Notes: generated by a model from the letters alone, not told the origin. 64,000 bases of DNA from Chitinophaga qingshengii (GCF_014529935.1 NZ_JACVFC010000001.1:2294001-2358000); one strand, 5' to 3'; counted from the first letter of the stretch, positions 1 to 8,754 are shown. Translations and numbers: made by a program.

Positions 1-598
1 TTACTTCTCCCTGTTGCAAAGCCTGGTTCAGCTTAGTGGTGAGTTGTGCGTCTGTAAACAGGGAGTCGGCTTTCAGCGTCACACTATCCCGTGGGGCAGC
101 GCCGAAATGCAGGTCAGAGGCCATTCTCATAAAGGCGTCGGTCAGCATCACATCCATCCGGGCCCATAAGGCGGCATCTTTTTTCGCGGCAGGATCGTTT
201 TTTAACTGCTGCCAGGCCGTGCTCAGCGCCGGTTCATGGTAATGTGCAGGTAACAGGCCAACGTCTTCCGCCTGGTGGACAGCGTCTATCATGGTGGCTG
301 CAGCCGCATTGGCTACACCATCTTTAGACCATCGGCTGGCATTGTCGTTTTCCTTGTAAAAATCCTGCAGGGCTTGGGGCCGGAAGGCGGGAAGACTATC
401 TTCCATCAAACCTTCATTTTCGCGGATGGCGGTCAAACGTTCGCTGACACTTTCTTTTACCACTTCGTCCAGTTGCCGGATATTGGCGACAATCTGTTTC
501 TTTTTGGGGGCGACGTGCTTCTTTCCTTGTCCACAGGCTAACAACAAACACACTCCAGAGCCGCATAACAAACTAAAAATAAGAATCTTGTACTTCAT
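1..598 (-). CDS. L,D-transpeptidase (YcbB-type) lipoprotein, N-terminal part (partial at window edge)
   Basis: The gene starts at an ATG at 596-598 and runs open through the left edge, so only 199 residues of the N-terminus are visible. It opens with a lipoprotein signal (MKYKILIFSL... with lipobox LLAC, Cys22), so it should be anchored in the periplasm. The visible part matches the helical scaffold domain that precedes the catalytic YkuD domain in YcbB-type L,D-transpeptidases: an LxDFY-like segment, an 'A..VGLLPAHYH' segment, and 'DVMLTDAFMRMASDLHFG'. The catalytic Cys/His domain would lie outside the window, so the enzyme call is inference from this N-terminal pattern. Such proteins make 3-3 peptidoglycan cross-links. 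A terminator-like hairpin lies just upstream (639-671), separating it from the metal cassette. Confidence 0.7.
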   Translation of the reverse strand, partial: MKYKILIFSLLCGSGVCLLLACGQGKKHVAPKKKQIVANIRQLDEVVKESVSERLTAIRENEGLMEDSLPAFRPQALQDFYKENDNASRWSKDGVANAAAATMIDAVHQAEDVGLLPAHYHEPALSTAWQQLKNDPAAKKDAALWARMDVMLTDAFMRMASDLHFGAAPRDSVTLKADSLFTDAQLTTKLNQALQQGEV

Positions 599-638
599 CT
601 GTGTAATTCGATCGGTAAAGATATATAATTTCTGTGCC

Positions 639-671
639 AAAAATAAAAATCCCGGAGCGATGGGCTCCGGG
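639..671 (-). terminator. intrinsic terminator between the metal cassette and the L,D-transpeptidase gene
   Basis: An 8-bp GC-rich stem CCCGGAGC/GCTCCGGG with a 5-nt loop is followed, read on the minus strand, by ATTTTTATTTTT. It would stop readthrough from the AraC-type regulator gene. The T-rich tract also contains TATTTTTG, a fit to the Bacteroidota -7 element, so the promoter of the downstream gene may overlap it. Confidence 0.75.
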
Positions 672-790
672 ACAATAATAAGATAACACCAGGCGTACCG
701 TTAACGGCAGCACTCTTTTTTGGTGAATAATGATGTTATAAATTTTAACACAGACAATAATACTTTTTTCATCTCCTGTTTTTTTAAAGA

Positions 791-816
791 AGAGGCTACG
801 GTGTACAGTAGCCTCT
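791..816 (-). terminator. hairpin just past the AraC-type regulator gene
   Basis: A 9-bp perfect stem (AGAGGCTAC/GTAGCCTCT) lies 38 nt after the regulator stop codon. Read on the minus strand the U-tract is short (CTTT), so this is a weak terminator or an RNA 3'-end stabiliser; a stronger terminator follows at 639-671. Confidence 0.5.
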
Positions 817-853
817 CTTTTCAACTAAAACTAAAACAACTAACTTCTAACAA

Positions 854-1423
854 TTATAGTTTATCGAGGGGAATACGTTTGGGTGTTTTTACCTGTTTGA
901 ACTGGCTGGGCGTTAGTCCGGTCACTTTTTTAAACTGGCCCGACAGATGCGCCACGCTGCTGTATCCCATTTTATAACTGATCTCACTTAAACTCAACTC
1001 GTTGTAGTCCAGCAGTTCCTTTACCCTTTCAATTTTTTGCTGAATGATATATTGCTCGATGGTTACTCCTTCCATTTCTGAAAAAAGGCTGCTTAAGTAA
1101 TGATAATCCTTTTGCAGCTTGCCAGCCAGCAGCGAGGAGAAATTCTCTCTCATTTCATCCAGCTCTGAATAGTGGACGGTTTCTACCACGATATTTTTGA
1201 TCGCAGCTACCAGCTGCTGTTTTTTATCGTCTATCAGTAAAAAACCTTCCGCCTGCAAAGCAACTGAAATTGCCTGCAATTGTTGTTCAGTAACCTTTCC
1301 CTCCACAGTGGCTTTACCCAGTTGCATATCGGTTACCGTGAGTGGTGTGGCTTCCAGCACTGATTTAACTACTTTAATACAGCGCGGACAAACCATATTT
1401 TTTATGAACAGATCGGTTTTCAC
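854..1423 (-). CDS. HMA-AraC fusion: metal-responsive transcriptional regulator
   Basis: This 189-residue protein has two parts. Residues 1-70 form a small ferredoxin-like HMA-type domain with the metal-binding CxxC (Cys12-Pro-Arg-Cys15) at the start of helix 1. Residues ~110-185 form an AraC-type double helix-turn-helix: the first helix pair is 'LSLSEISYKMGYSSVAHLSGQFKKVTG' in outline, followed by the family 'LTPSQFK' signature. It probably binds a thiophilic metal (copper-like) and controls its own cassette. It is the last gene of the cassette, 6 nt after the outer-membrane protein gene. This HMA-AraC architecture is a known Bacteroidota family. The metal identity is not visible in the sequence. 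Confidence 0.85.
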   Translation of the reverse strand: MKTDLFIKNMVCPRCIKVVKSVLEATPLTVTDMQLGKATVEGKVTEQQLQAISVALQAEGFLLIDDKKQQLVAAIKNIVVETVHYSELDEMRENFSSLLAGKLQKDYHYLSSLFSEMEGVTIEQYIIQQKIERVKELLDYNELSLSEISYKMGYSSVAHLSGQFKKVTGLTPSQFKQVKTPKRIPLDKL

Positions 1424-1429
1424 GCAGGC

Positions 1430-2284
1430 TTATTTTTTAATATTAAAAATGTTGTGTTCAATGCGCACCAGAAACGAATTGAACGAATTACGTGCCATAT
1501 CCCCGGTAAGCTGTGTCCGGTACGACAAATCCAGTCTTGTAGTGCTGTTGAAAATAAACTGCACTGCCGGCGCTATATCCAGGTAAGAACCCCTTCCTGC
1601 TGCATCGGTATTGGTTTTACCCAACAGTTCTACATACAGGTTCAGATTGGTCTGGTTAAAGTTTTTATATCTCACCGGCAGCACCAGGTATCCTGCGGAC
1701 AGGCTATAATTTACGGAATTTTTCGGGAACCCTTCCGGGATATTATCCTTTACATTGTTCATATAACGGGAATACCCTAACGTAGTAGACAAAGCCAGTT
1801 TATGCAGCAGCTGCGTAGCAATGATACCGCCCGACACACCGGAGGTAGCGCCTTCCAGGTCGATGTCCGTATTGTTGTACGGTTTCCTGGTGGCGGCTGT
1901 AGAGGGTAAGTACGGATTATCTATCACCGATCCCTTCACATAAGCCGCCATCCTGAAATGGGCATGTTGCTGGTCCAGGGAAAGAAAGCGGTATTTGGCA
2001 TAAACGCTTCCGCCTTCCATCCGGATGGAGGACTGCATCATATTGGCCGCATAACCGATGGCATGTACCATAAGTTTTTTATTAATGCCCCACATGACTT
2101 CCGGTTCAAACCGCATACCGGTGGTACCATCATGTTCCATTTTAAAGAACTTGTTGGTAAGCCGGATACCGAGTGAATTGGCCGGCATATTACTGGCTGG
2201 CTCTGTGTTAACGTATAATTCCTGAGCTGTTGTTACCTGGCTGAAGGCACCCAGTGCCGCCGCCATCATCAAAATTTTGCGCAT
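1430..2284 (-). CDS. outer-membrane beta-barrel protein of the metal cassette
   Basis: The protein has 284 residues with a clear Sec signal peptide (cleavage after TTA-Q near residue 21). The rest is rich in alternating hydrophobic/aromatic strands, and the last strand is 'FLVRIEHNIFNIKK', consistent with an outer-membrane barrel. The segment 'MVHAIGYAANMMQSS' is Met-rich, which would suit a copper-related role. It lies 18 nt after the HMA-domain gene and 6 nt before the HMA-AraC regulator, so the three are almost certainly co-transcribed. I do not recognise a named family. A metal-linked transporter or sensor barrel is inferred only from context. Confidence 0.7.
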   Translation of the reverse strand: MRKILMMAAALGAFSQVTTAQELYVNTEPASNMPANSLGIRLTNKFFKMEHDGTTGMRFEPEVMWGINKKLMVHAIGYAANMMQSSIRMEGGSVYAKYRFLSLDQQHAHFRMAAYVKGSVIDNPYLPSTAATRKPYNNTDIDLEGATSGVSGGIIATQLLHKLALSTTLGYSRYMNNVKDNIPEGFPKNSVNYSLSAGYLVLPVRYKNFNQTNLNLYVELLGKTNTDAAGRGSYLDIAPAVQFIFNSTTRLDLSYRTQLTGDMARNSFNSFLVRIEHNIFNIKK

Positions 2285-2302
2285 ATACTGAAACCGGGAA
2301 GA

Positions 2303-2848
2303 TTAAATAGTGACGTGATAAATCCTCTTAGAAGCTTTGGCGTCATGCGGTGTGCAGCAGTCGGCCATCACTCCTGTTTTATAACAGGACATCGTGGTTT
2401 CAGTTGAATATTTTTTGAATTGTTTGGAAGAAACGAAGTCTTTATCGATCACGGTGATGTCTTTGTCACCGTTCAGTACCTGATCTTTTACATGCATAAA
2501 GTGCAGCGTACTGCCTGCAAAAGGCACATGCGCATCGTTTTTCACTTTTACATCGCTGAAGTTGGCGGTCACCACCAGTTTACCGACAGAAAAACCGGCA
2601 TCCTCCACTTTCTGTTTGATGGCATCAATACTTACCGCTGCATCCGGTTTGAAGTGGAGAATAAAAGTGGTGTTATCGAGGTCTGTATCGATTTTATCTA
2701 CAAACGGCAGGGTTTGCAATGATTCCAGCGTAGCCCTTGAACACATGGCACAAGTAAGGCCGGAAGCCTGCAGGCTGGCTTTTTTATATTGCGCGTGGGC
2801 ACCGAAAGAGATACTAAAAGCTACTAAAAGAATGGATAATATTTTCAT
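2303..2848 (-). CDS. secreted heavy-metal-associated (HMA) domain protein with C-terminal Cys cluster
   Basis: The protein has 181 residues with a signal peptide ending AHAQ (residues 1-20), so it is periplasmic or exported. An HMA domain follows, with the metal-binding loop 'GLTCAMCSRA' (Cys33 and Cys36). After about residue 95 there is a second, unassigned domain. It ends with an unusual Cys/His-rich tail (SCYKTG...DCCTPHDAK) that could form a second metal site. It is the first gene of a tight trio with the outer-membrane protein and the HMA-AraC regulator. A soluble metal chaperone or scavenger is the likely role; copper is the most probable ligand for this loop but is not proven. Confidence 0.8.
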   Translation of the reverse strand: MKILSILLVAFSISFGAHAQYKKASLQASGLTCAMCSRATLESLQTLPFVDKIDTDLDNTTFILHFKPDAAVSIDAIKQKVEDAGFSVGKLVVTANFSDVKVKNDAHVPFAGSTLHFMHVKDQVLNGDKDITVIDKDFVSSKQFKKYSTETTMSCYKTGVMADCCTPHDAKASKRIYHVTI

Positions 2849-2891
2849 GATCTGAATAGTTATAAATTAAAGAATACAGCAATACCATTAC

Positions 2892-2908
2892 GTTTTCACG
2901 TAGAAAAC
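2892..2908. promoter_or_regulatory. inverted repeat upstream of the HMA gene, candidate operator
   Basis: GTTTTC-ACGTA-GAAAAC is a 6+6 palindrome about 44 nt upstream of the HMA-protein start, between that gene and the HYC_CC_PP gene. Its position suits an operator for the trio. Binding by the HMA-AraC regulator is only an inference. Confidence 0.3.
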
Positions 2909-2927
2909 ATGCAAATGCAGGCTGTTA

Positions 2928-3323
2928 TCAGATCAGGAAAACACAGTTGCGAAGGAACACGGGCATGGTGCCTATGTCCGGCGGATCATGCGGATAGCTA
3001 CGTTGATGCAGTTGTAAAGCCGCCAGTGGTGCGGGTGTGGACAATATTTTTACCGGCAGCTGGAGGTCCATCATTACCGGGGCGCTCTGCTGTAAGGCTT
3101 TGGCGGCCTGATGAGAGGTGGTCACTTTGCAGAACTTCACCTCATTTTTACAGCAATCCATACTTTTTACCGGCCGGCCGCATCTTTTGCATTGGTCCTC
3201 ATCAGGGAGGTTCTGCAGTTTTACGGACGCCAGTTTGCCCATGCAATAATGCACGTTCACCGTAAACCCGCTGGTAAGCAGCGTGTACAGAAGGGCAAAA
3301 AATATGGCGAAAAACCGTTTCAT
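2928..3323 (-). CDS. HYC_CC_PP family protein
   Basis: The protein has 131 residues, an N-terminal hydrophobic segment (residues ~3-20) and the family's naming motifs: 'HYC' at residues 25-27, a 'CxxC' (CKRC), a 'CC' pair (MDCCKNE) and a 'PP' near the C-terminus (HDPPD). This small Bacteroidota family is usually found near heavy-metal-binding and copper-handling genes, and here it heads the metal cassette, 79 nt before the HMA-protein gene. It is probably a membrane-anchored periplasmic protein whose cysteines bind metal. The exact biochemical role is unknown. Confidence 0.8.
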   Translation of the reverse strand: MKRFFAIFFALLYTLLTSGFTVNVHYCMGKLASVKLQNLPDEDQCKRCGRPVKSMDCCKNEVKFCKVTTSHQAAKALQQSAPVMMDLQLPVKILSTPAPLAALQLHQRSYPHDPPDIGTMPVFLRNCVFLI

Positions 3324-3331
3324 ATGATGTA

Positions 3332-3339
3332 CAAAAATA
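3332..3339 (-). promoter_or_regulatory. -7 promoter element of the HYC_CC_PP gene
   Basis: TATTTTTG on the minus strand matches the Bacteroidota -7 consensus TAnnTTTG exactly and ends only 8 nt before the ATG at 3321-3323, implying a very short or absent 5' leader. No convincing TTG box is seen 19 nt upstream. Confidence 0.5.
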
Positions 3340-3412
3340 CTACAATAAATTGTTTTTCGCCATAAATCTGGTCAAATTCCGGCTGCGCCGGCTATTTTAA
3401 CATTTCTGTTTG

Positions 3413-4417
3413 TTACTTTTTTCCGGGAGATGCCTGCCTTTTTTCCAGCTGCTCCACCCTTGATTTCAAGGCTTTGTTCTCTTCCTGCGCCCGGATCATG
3501 TGCAAGGTGAGTTCTTCTATCTTCTGTAACAACAACCGGTTCATCTCCCCTAAATCTTGCCCATTCTCCGCTATTTGCTGGGCAGAAGGGATGCCCGGCA
3601 GGTGTCGGTTGGTGGTAATAAAAGCAGCAGTGCTGTCCAGGGAAGGAAGTTTATATTCCGGGTGGAATACGTAATCAGGCCAGTCGGCAGCGTTTTGGGT
3701 GACTTTGACTCTTTTGGCCAGGATATCGCCATTAACAGCCAGTTTGGCCTTTGGATACATGGTGCCGATGCCCACATTGCCATTAGGGTCGTCAATGCTG
3801 ATAGGAGAATCAAGGCCTCCTAAAATATAGCGGGGAGGTTCCGCAGCTACCGGATCTGTGTTTAAAACAATAGCAACGGAAGACGGCGCGGGCCTGTCGA
3901 TAGCTTTTACAAATACACCCTGGATATATAAACGATGACCGGGTTTAGGATAATCGGTACATCCGGCCATCCTGGCATCCAGCCTCCAATAGCCGTTATT
4001 ATCTATTGAATGGGCTATCTGTACCTGATCATTCACGCTTGGTATTCTACTCCAATGATATCTGCTTTCTGCCGGTATTCCCCATTCGGTATGGATATCA
4101 AATTGATGCCCGGCGGCCTTTCCCCACGGAAACCAAAACCGGAGCTGAATAGTGCCACAATTAGGAAAGTTGTCTGATTTCTTTATTCCAACATAATATT
4201 CTCTCGTCCAACCAGCAGGTACAGGCTGCCAAAATAAGGCTTCCAGGTAATCATAATTCGTCCGGGTGACCTGTTGCCAGCCATTTCCGGAATAAATCAC
4301 TGCAGCCCCTTCATTAAGACCAAAAATCTGAACAGGACCATATTCAATAGGTTGCTGGGCGGTAGCTGCCCATACAATGGTACACTGCCACAATACAGTT
4401 AACAGGAAACGTTTCAT
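3413..4417 (-). CDS. secreted surface protein with C-terminal coiled coil (tail-fibre-like end)
   Basis: The protein has 334 residues and a signal peptide ending near ATAQ (residue 21). The middle part has an unassigned beta-rich domain. From about residue 215 comes the 'NGNVGIGT..P.AKLAVNGDI' motif typical of trimeric tail-fibre-like or head-domain proteins. It is followed by the Bacteroidota segment 'WPDYVF...YKLPSL' and 'HLPGIPSA', and then a long coiled coil (LGEMNRLLLQKIEELTL... to the end). The architecture suggests a trimeric extracellular stalk protein. It is transcribed alone on the minus strand. The family is common in Chitinophaga-like genomes and its function is not established. 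Confidence 0.75.
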   Translation of the reverse strand: MKRFLLTVLWQCTIVWAATAQQPIEYGPVQIFGLNEGAAVIYSGNGWQQVTRTNYDYLEALFWQPVPAGWTREYYVGIKKSDNFPNCGTIQLRFWFPWGKAAGHQFDIHTEWGIPAESRYHWSRIPSVNDQVQIAHSIDNNGYWRLDARMAGCTDYPKPGHRLYIQGVFVKAIDRPAPSSVAIVLNTDPVAAEPPRYILGGLDSPISIDDPNGNVGIGTMYPKAKLAVNGDILAKRVKVTQNAADWPDYVFHPEYKLPSLDSTAAFITTNRHLPGIPSAQQIAENGQDLGEMNRLLLQKIEELTLHMIRAQEENKALKSRVEQLEKRQASPGKK

Positions 4418-4529
4418 AAATAGAATGGGATAGGTTTACGGGTTACGGGTATAGGTTACACAAACAACAATATAAGGATATTTTCTGCACCTTGTACCCC
4501 CTGGGAAGAAATACAAGGTGCAGCTTTTA

Positions 4530-6509
4530 TTAGTTAATAAACCACCAGCGCAGTCCCAATCTGAAATCGAAGTTATTGTAGGGATACAGCGGGGCGGAAT
4601 GGTTATTCTGTGTAAAGAACACATTCAGGTTTTCTGCGCGCACAAAAGCGGAGAAGGACCTGATACGGAAATGCACAAACGCAGCCATATCCGGCGCGTT
4701 GTACTTCACTTTTGTGTCGTTCTGGTAAACAAACTGTCCGAGTAACGGAGAGTAGTCGTCTGCATTGTAAGATGTATTGTAACGGAATTCGAGACCTGTC
4801 ATCAGGTTCAGGTTACGATACAACAGCTTTTCAAATGCAAAGCGGTGACGGGTCCAGAATGCAGGCACATTCAGCGGGCCTTCACCATGGCGCTGCTGGA
4901 ACGCCACTTCTGCAAACCAGGAGAACGGCCGGATGGTGAATTTCTTGCTGAATACTACCTGTAACAGGTTAAACAGGTTCGGCGCCTGTGCACTGTGGTA
5001 ATAATCCGCCATATACGTGTAGTTGGTGAACAGGAAATAGTTCACCGCCAGGTTGTATTGCAGTTTTTTGTTTTCAGCTGCAAACTGCAGCTGGGTGGTA
5101 TTCTCCTTGGCCGTAGTGCTGTTATACCAGGTAGTGCGGCTACTGTTGAAATACTTGTATACGTAGGATGGCTCCCGGTTTACGTTGGTAACAGACAGTT
5201 TCACGTCGCCCAGCAGATCGTTGATATGCCGTCGCAAACTACCGTAAATACTATAGTCGCCGAGATTCTGGCCCACCACATAAAACTCGCCTCTGGCAGC
5301 AAAATCCCATAGTTTATTACGGGTTTTGTTACGGTATTCCCCGTGTAATGCCAGGTTGGAGAAATTGATATCCGCATCGAGGAAGGTACCGGAAATACTT
5401 TCAAACCGGGCGCCCAGGTTGATGAAGTGGCCCAGATTGCCCAATACCGGGAACTGTACCAGCGACAGGTCATTGGAAATCATTTTCCACTGATGTTTAG
5501 CCTGGATGGTATCACCCGGGATAAAATCAAATCCATAGTGCCGCGTATAGAACGTGGTATCCATGCTATTGTCGATGAACTGGTAGTTGTTGTTCTGAAA
5601 GTTGAACGTATACTGCACCCGGAAGATAGGCCGGTAACGGTAGTAGTCTGTCGTATCGTTGATGTGGATGGTATCTCCCCTGCCCCAGTCGTACTGTTGC
5701 TGGAAGAGGAAACCGGTTTCCTGGTACTGCGATTTCACCGGAATTTTGGTACCGAAGAACGCGTATTGGGTCACGTTCTGGTTGCCCAGGTTCACATCAA
5801 TCGCCTGGCGGTTTTTGTATTGCGAGTTGGCCAGGAAGGTATCGTTTTTAATACCGCCGTTTTCACCGCCATTGAGTTTGTTGTAATAAAAACTGAGGTA
5901 GCTGTTCGCTCTTTTGTTTTTACTCTGGTAACGGGCGGTAAGCCGGTAGGTATCGTGGTTGGTAGTTTGTGTACGGAAATAACCGGGCGCATTCACTTTC
6001 CGGTAGTCGAAGGCAAAATTGAAACGGTCTGTACGGTTCTGTGTATGGGTGACGCCGATCACCTGTTCCTGTTTACTGCCTACAAGATAGTTCAGTTCAG
6101 AATAGGGGCGGTTCGTATTATAGAACCTTGCATTGGCGTGGGAGTTACCATACACGTCGTACGCATGAAAACCGGCGTCGAAGCCGGGTTTCATCAGTGG
6201 GGTAAAAATGATATTCCGGGCAGCCGAACCGCTGTTGCCCAGCGTCATGTAATTGGCCGGCACCTTCAGGAAGTCGATATTGAAATCCGCAATGGACGAG
6301 TCGATGGTGAAATCCGTCGGCTCCCCGAGGTAGCGGTAGGTCAATGTGAGGGTGTCCGGCTCTTCCGTGTGGTGCATGGTGTCGCGCTGCATTTTGCTAT
6401 TGCCGCCGCCACCGCCGCCCATACTGCCGAAACGCCCGGTATTGAACTGTGCCATTAAGGAATGACTACCTGCCAACAGCAGGGCTATGATAATAAAAAG
6501 TTGCCTCAT
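4530..6509 (-). CDS. putative porin (Porin_10-like, Bacteroidota)
   Basis: The protein has 659 residues with a signal peptide ending LMAQ (residue ~21), followed by a glycine-rich stretch (GSMGGGGGG). The bulk is dense in short amphipathic strands such as 'YRYRPIFRVQYTFNFQNN' and ends with the terminal strand 'FDFRLGLRWWFIN', whose aromatic end is typical of an outer-membrane barrel. This matches the Bacteroidota 'putative porin' family that often follows purine nucleoside phosphorylase. It lies 18 nt downstream of the phosphorylase gene on the same strand, so the two probably form one operon. That pairing may hint at uptake of nucleosides, but the substrate is not known. Confidence 0.8.
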   Translation of the reverse strand: MRQLFIIIALLLAGSHSLMAQFNTGRFGSMGGGGGGNSKMQRDTMHHTEEPDTLTLTYRYLGEPTDFTIDSSIADFNIDFLKVPANYMTLGNSGSAARNIIFTPLMKPGFDAGFHAYDVYGNSHANARFYNTNRPYSELNYLVGSKQEQVIGVTHTQNRTDRFNFAFDYRKVNAPGYFRTQTTNHDTYRLTARYQSKNKRANSYLSFYYNKLNGGENGGIKNDTFLANSQYKNRQAIDVNLGNQNVTQYAFFGTKIPVKSQYQETGFLFQQQYDWGRGDTIHINDTTDYYRYRPIFRVQYTFNFQNNNYQFIDNSMDTTFYTRHYGFDFIPGDTIQAKHQWKMISNDLSLVQFPVLGNLGHFINLGARFESISGTFLDADINFSNLALHGEYRNKTRNKLWDFAARGEFYVVGQNLGDYSIYGSLRRHINDLLGDVKLSVTNVNREPSYVYKYFNSSRTTWYNSTTAKENTTQLQFAAENKKLQYNLAVNYFLFTNYTYMADYYHSAQAPNLFNLLQVVFSKKFTIRPFSWFAEVAFQQRHGEGPLNVPAFWTRHRFAFEKLLYRNLNLMTGLEFRYNTSYNADDYSPLLGQFVYQNDTKVKYNAPDMAAFVHFRIRSFSAFVRAENLNVFFTQNNHSAPLYPYNNFDFRLGLRWWFIN

Positions 6510-6527
6510 CCGAAAATGACAAAACGT

Positions 6528-7349
6528 TTATAGTTGCCGGATTAATTCACTAAAGATAAGCGTTAGCTTAGGTTCTGCCGCATTGGCCGCTTCCAGTACC
6601 TCTTCATGGGTGATCACGTTTTCCTCTTCACGGATGCCAATATCGGTGATAACACTCATAGCAAAAACTTTCAGACCGGCATGTACTGCTACAATCACCT
6701 CCGGTACTGTGCTCATACCTACTGCGTCACCGCCGATGATATGCATATATTTATATTCAGCCCTGGTTTCAAAGGTTGGTCCCTGCACTCCCACATATAC
6801 GCCGGTATGCAGGTCAATATTGTGAGCAGCGGCAATTTGACAGGCTGTCAGAATCAGCTCTTTGGAATAAGGTTCGCTCATATCCGGGAAACGGGGCCCC
6901 AGCGTATTCTCGTTACGGCCACGCAGCGGGTGTTCCGGCTGCAGGTTGATATGGTCCCGGATGATCATCAGGTCGCCCACCTCAAACTGGGCGTTCATAC
7001 CACCGGCAGCGTTGGAAATGAACAGGGTATGGATACCCAGTTCCTTCATCACCCGCACCGGGAAAGTCACCTGTTTCATGGAAAATCCTTCATAATAGTG
7101 GAATCTGCCCGCCATCGCCACTACGGGCTTGCCCTGCATGTATCCCAGGATCAGTTTCCCCGAATGCCCATCCACCGTAGATTCCGGGAAATGGGGAATA
7201 TCACGATAAGATATTTCAATACTTTGTTCTATCTCTTTGGTCAGGTTACCCAGTCCACTTCCCAATATCACCCCGGCTACCGGCGTCTCCTGCCAGTATT
7301 TCCTGATATAGTCCCCAGCTGCTTTAATCTGGTCCGTTAATTCACTCAT
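6528..7349 (-). CDS. purine-nucleoside phosphorylase
   Basis: The protein has 273 residues, the usual length for the trimeric class-II enzyme that splits purine nucleosides with phosphate into free base and ribose-1-phosphate. Visible motifs are the phosphate loop 'GSGLG' (residues 31-35), 'GHSG', 'GRFHYYEG', 'NAAGGMN', 'GPTFET' and 'VGMSTVPE'. The base-binding position reads 'VITDIG', where mammalian enzymes have Asn; this is common in bacterial homologues. It is cytoplasmic and acts in purine salvage. The gene is first in an operon with the porin gene and is divergent from sucC. A TAACTTTG element at 7396-7403 is the likely promoter. Confidence 0.93.
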   Translation of the reverse strand: MSELTDQIKAAGDYIRKYWQETPVAGVILGSGLGNLTKEIEQSIEISYRDIPHFPESTVDGHSGKLILGYMQGKPVVAMAGRFHYYEGFSMKQVTFPVRVMKELGIHTLFISNAAGGMNAQFEVGDLMIIRDHINLQPEHPLRGRNENTLGPRFPDMSEPYSKELILTACQIAAAHNIDLHTGVYVGVQGPTFETRAEYKYMHIIGGDAVGMSTVPEVIVAVHAGLKVFAMSVITDIGIREEENVITHEEVLEAANAAEPKLTLIFSELIRQL

Positions 7350-7395
7350 CTGTTTATGCTATTAATTAAAAGTCGGATTTAAAAATCAAACCGCG

Positions 7396-7403
7396 CAAAG
7401 TTA
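7396..7403 (-). promoter_or_regulatory. -7 element of the purine-nucleoside phosphorylase/porin operon
   Basis: TAACTTTG on the minus strand fits TAnnTTTG and lies about 47 nt upstream of the phosphorylase start. A TTG at the expected -33 position is not seen, so the call rests on the -7 box alone. Confidence 0.45.
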
Positions 7404-7476
7404 TTTTTTAATTCACAAATGACTGCAGTTTTATATTTAAATCATAATGACCTATTTTAGCGGCAAATTTTATGCG

Positions 7477-8688
7477 ATGAACTTACACGAGTACCAGGCT
7501 AAAGAACTGTTGAAAAAATATAATGTACCGGTTCAGGAAGGTATTCCGGTAGAAACACCGGAAGCAGCTGCCGAAGCTTACAAGCAACTGAAGGTGCAAT
7601 ACGGCAACGAGTTTGCAGTAGTTAAGGCGCAAATTCACGCTGGTGGACGCGGGAAAGGTAAAATCCGTGGAACTGAGCAGAGAGGCGTAGCGGTAGGAAA
7701 AAATGCGGAAGATGTGAAAACCATTGCAGGTAACATCCTCGGTGGTACACTGGTAACTATCCAGACCGGCGAAGCTGGTAAACTGGTAAACAAAGTACTG
7801 GTAGCTCAGGACGTTTATTATCCCGGCCCTAACCCGGTAAAGGAATTTTACCTGTCTATCCTGCTGGACCGCGCTAAAGGCCAGAACGTTATCATGTATT
7901 CTACCGAAGGCGGTATGGATATCGAAGAAGTAGCACACAGTACTCCTGAGAAAATATACAAAGAATGGGTAAAACCCAATATGCCCCTGCAGCCATTCCA
8001 GGCACGCAACATCGCTTTCAACTTCGGTTTAAGCGGCGAAGCGTTCAAAAACATGGTGAAATTTGTGACCAACCTGTACAACGCTTACGTAGGACTGGAT
8101 TGCAGCATGCTGGAAATCAACCCGTTATTCAAAACCAGCGATGAAAAAATCATTGCCGTTGACGCCAAAGTAAACCTGGACGACAACGCCCTGATGCGTC
8201 ATCCCGACCTGGAAGCCCTCCGCGACATCACGGAAGAAGATCCAACCGAAGTGGAAGCAGGCAAATACAACCTCAACTTCGTGAAACTGGACGGTAACGT
8301 AGGTTGCATGGTAAACGGTGCTGGTCTGGCTATGGCTACCATGGACATGATCAAACTGAGCGGCGGCGATCCGGCTAACTTCCTGGACGTAGGAGGTACC
8401 GCCAACGCACAAACCGTTGAAGCAGGTTTCCGCATCATCCTGAAAGATCCTAAAGTAAAAGCCATCCTGATCAACATCTTCGGCGGTATCGTTCGTTGTG
8501 ACAGGGTAGCTCAGGGTGTAATCGACGCCTACAAATCTATCGGCAACATCAATGTTCCGATCATTGTACGCTTACAGGGTACCAACGCCAAAGAAGCAAA
8601 AGAACTGATCGAAGCCAGCGGCCTGAAAGTACAGTCTGCTACCTTGCTCAGCGAAGCTGCCGACCTGGTAAACAAAGCACTGAATTAA
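7477..8688 (+). CDS. sucC: succinyl-CoA synthetase (ADP-forming) subunit beta
   Basis: The ATG at 7477 is chosen over an in-frame ATG ten codons upstream because the protein family begins '[12 protein letters not shown]'. The product has 403 residues. It has the N-terminal ATP-grasp domain with '[12 protein letters not shown]', the acid-rich metal and nucleotide-binding part ('CSMLEINPL'), and the C-terminal CoA-ligase domain with 'GGTANAQTV' and '[10 protein letters not shown]'. With the alpha subunit (not in the window) it interconverts succinyl-CoA and succinate in the TCA cycle, forming ATP. It stands alone, divergent from the phosphorylase gene, and ends in a strong terminator at 8713-8754. 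Confidence 0.96.
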   Translation: MNLHEYQAKELLKKYNVPVQEGIPVETPEAAAEAYKQLKVQYGNEFAVVKAQIHAGGRGKGKIRGTEQRGVAVGKNAEDVKTIAGNILGGTLVTIQTGEAGKLVNKVLVAQDVYYPGPNPVKEFYLSILLDRAKGQNVIMYSTEGGMDIEEVAHSTPEKIYKEWVKPNMPLQPFQARNIAFNFGLSGEAFKNMVKFVTNLYNAYVGLDCSMLEINPLFKTSDEKIIAVDAKVNLDDNALMRHPDLEALRDITEEDPTEVEAGKYNLNFVKLDGNVGCMVNGAGLAMATMDMIKLSGGDPANFLDVGGTANAQTVEAGFRIILKDPKVKAILINIFGGIVRCDRVAQGVIDAYKSIGNINVPIIVRLQGTNAKEAKELIEASGLKVQSATLLSEAADLVNKALN

Positions 8689-8712
8689 TCATTTGATTAT
8701 TTAGATATTTAT

Positions 8713-8754
8713 AAAAGCGAAGACCACATTGTATAATGTGGTCTTCGCTTTTTA
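8713..8754 (+). terminator. sucC terminator, AGCGAAGACC hairpin
   Basis: A 17-bp perfect stem (8714-8730 with 8735-8751) closes a 4-nt loop and is followed by a T-rich tract. The stem shoulder AAAGCGAAGACC is repeated in the hairpin at 48724-48795. Confidence 0.85.

Noticed and set aside
4485..4523. 12-bp hairpin CTGCACCTTGTA/TACAAGGTGCAG after the porin gene
   Set aside because: The T-tract is on the plus strand, whereas the gene is on the minus strand, so it is not a proper terminator for the porin gene; no plus-strand gene ends there.
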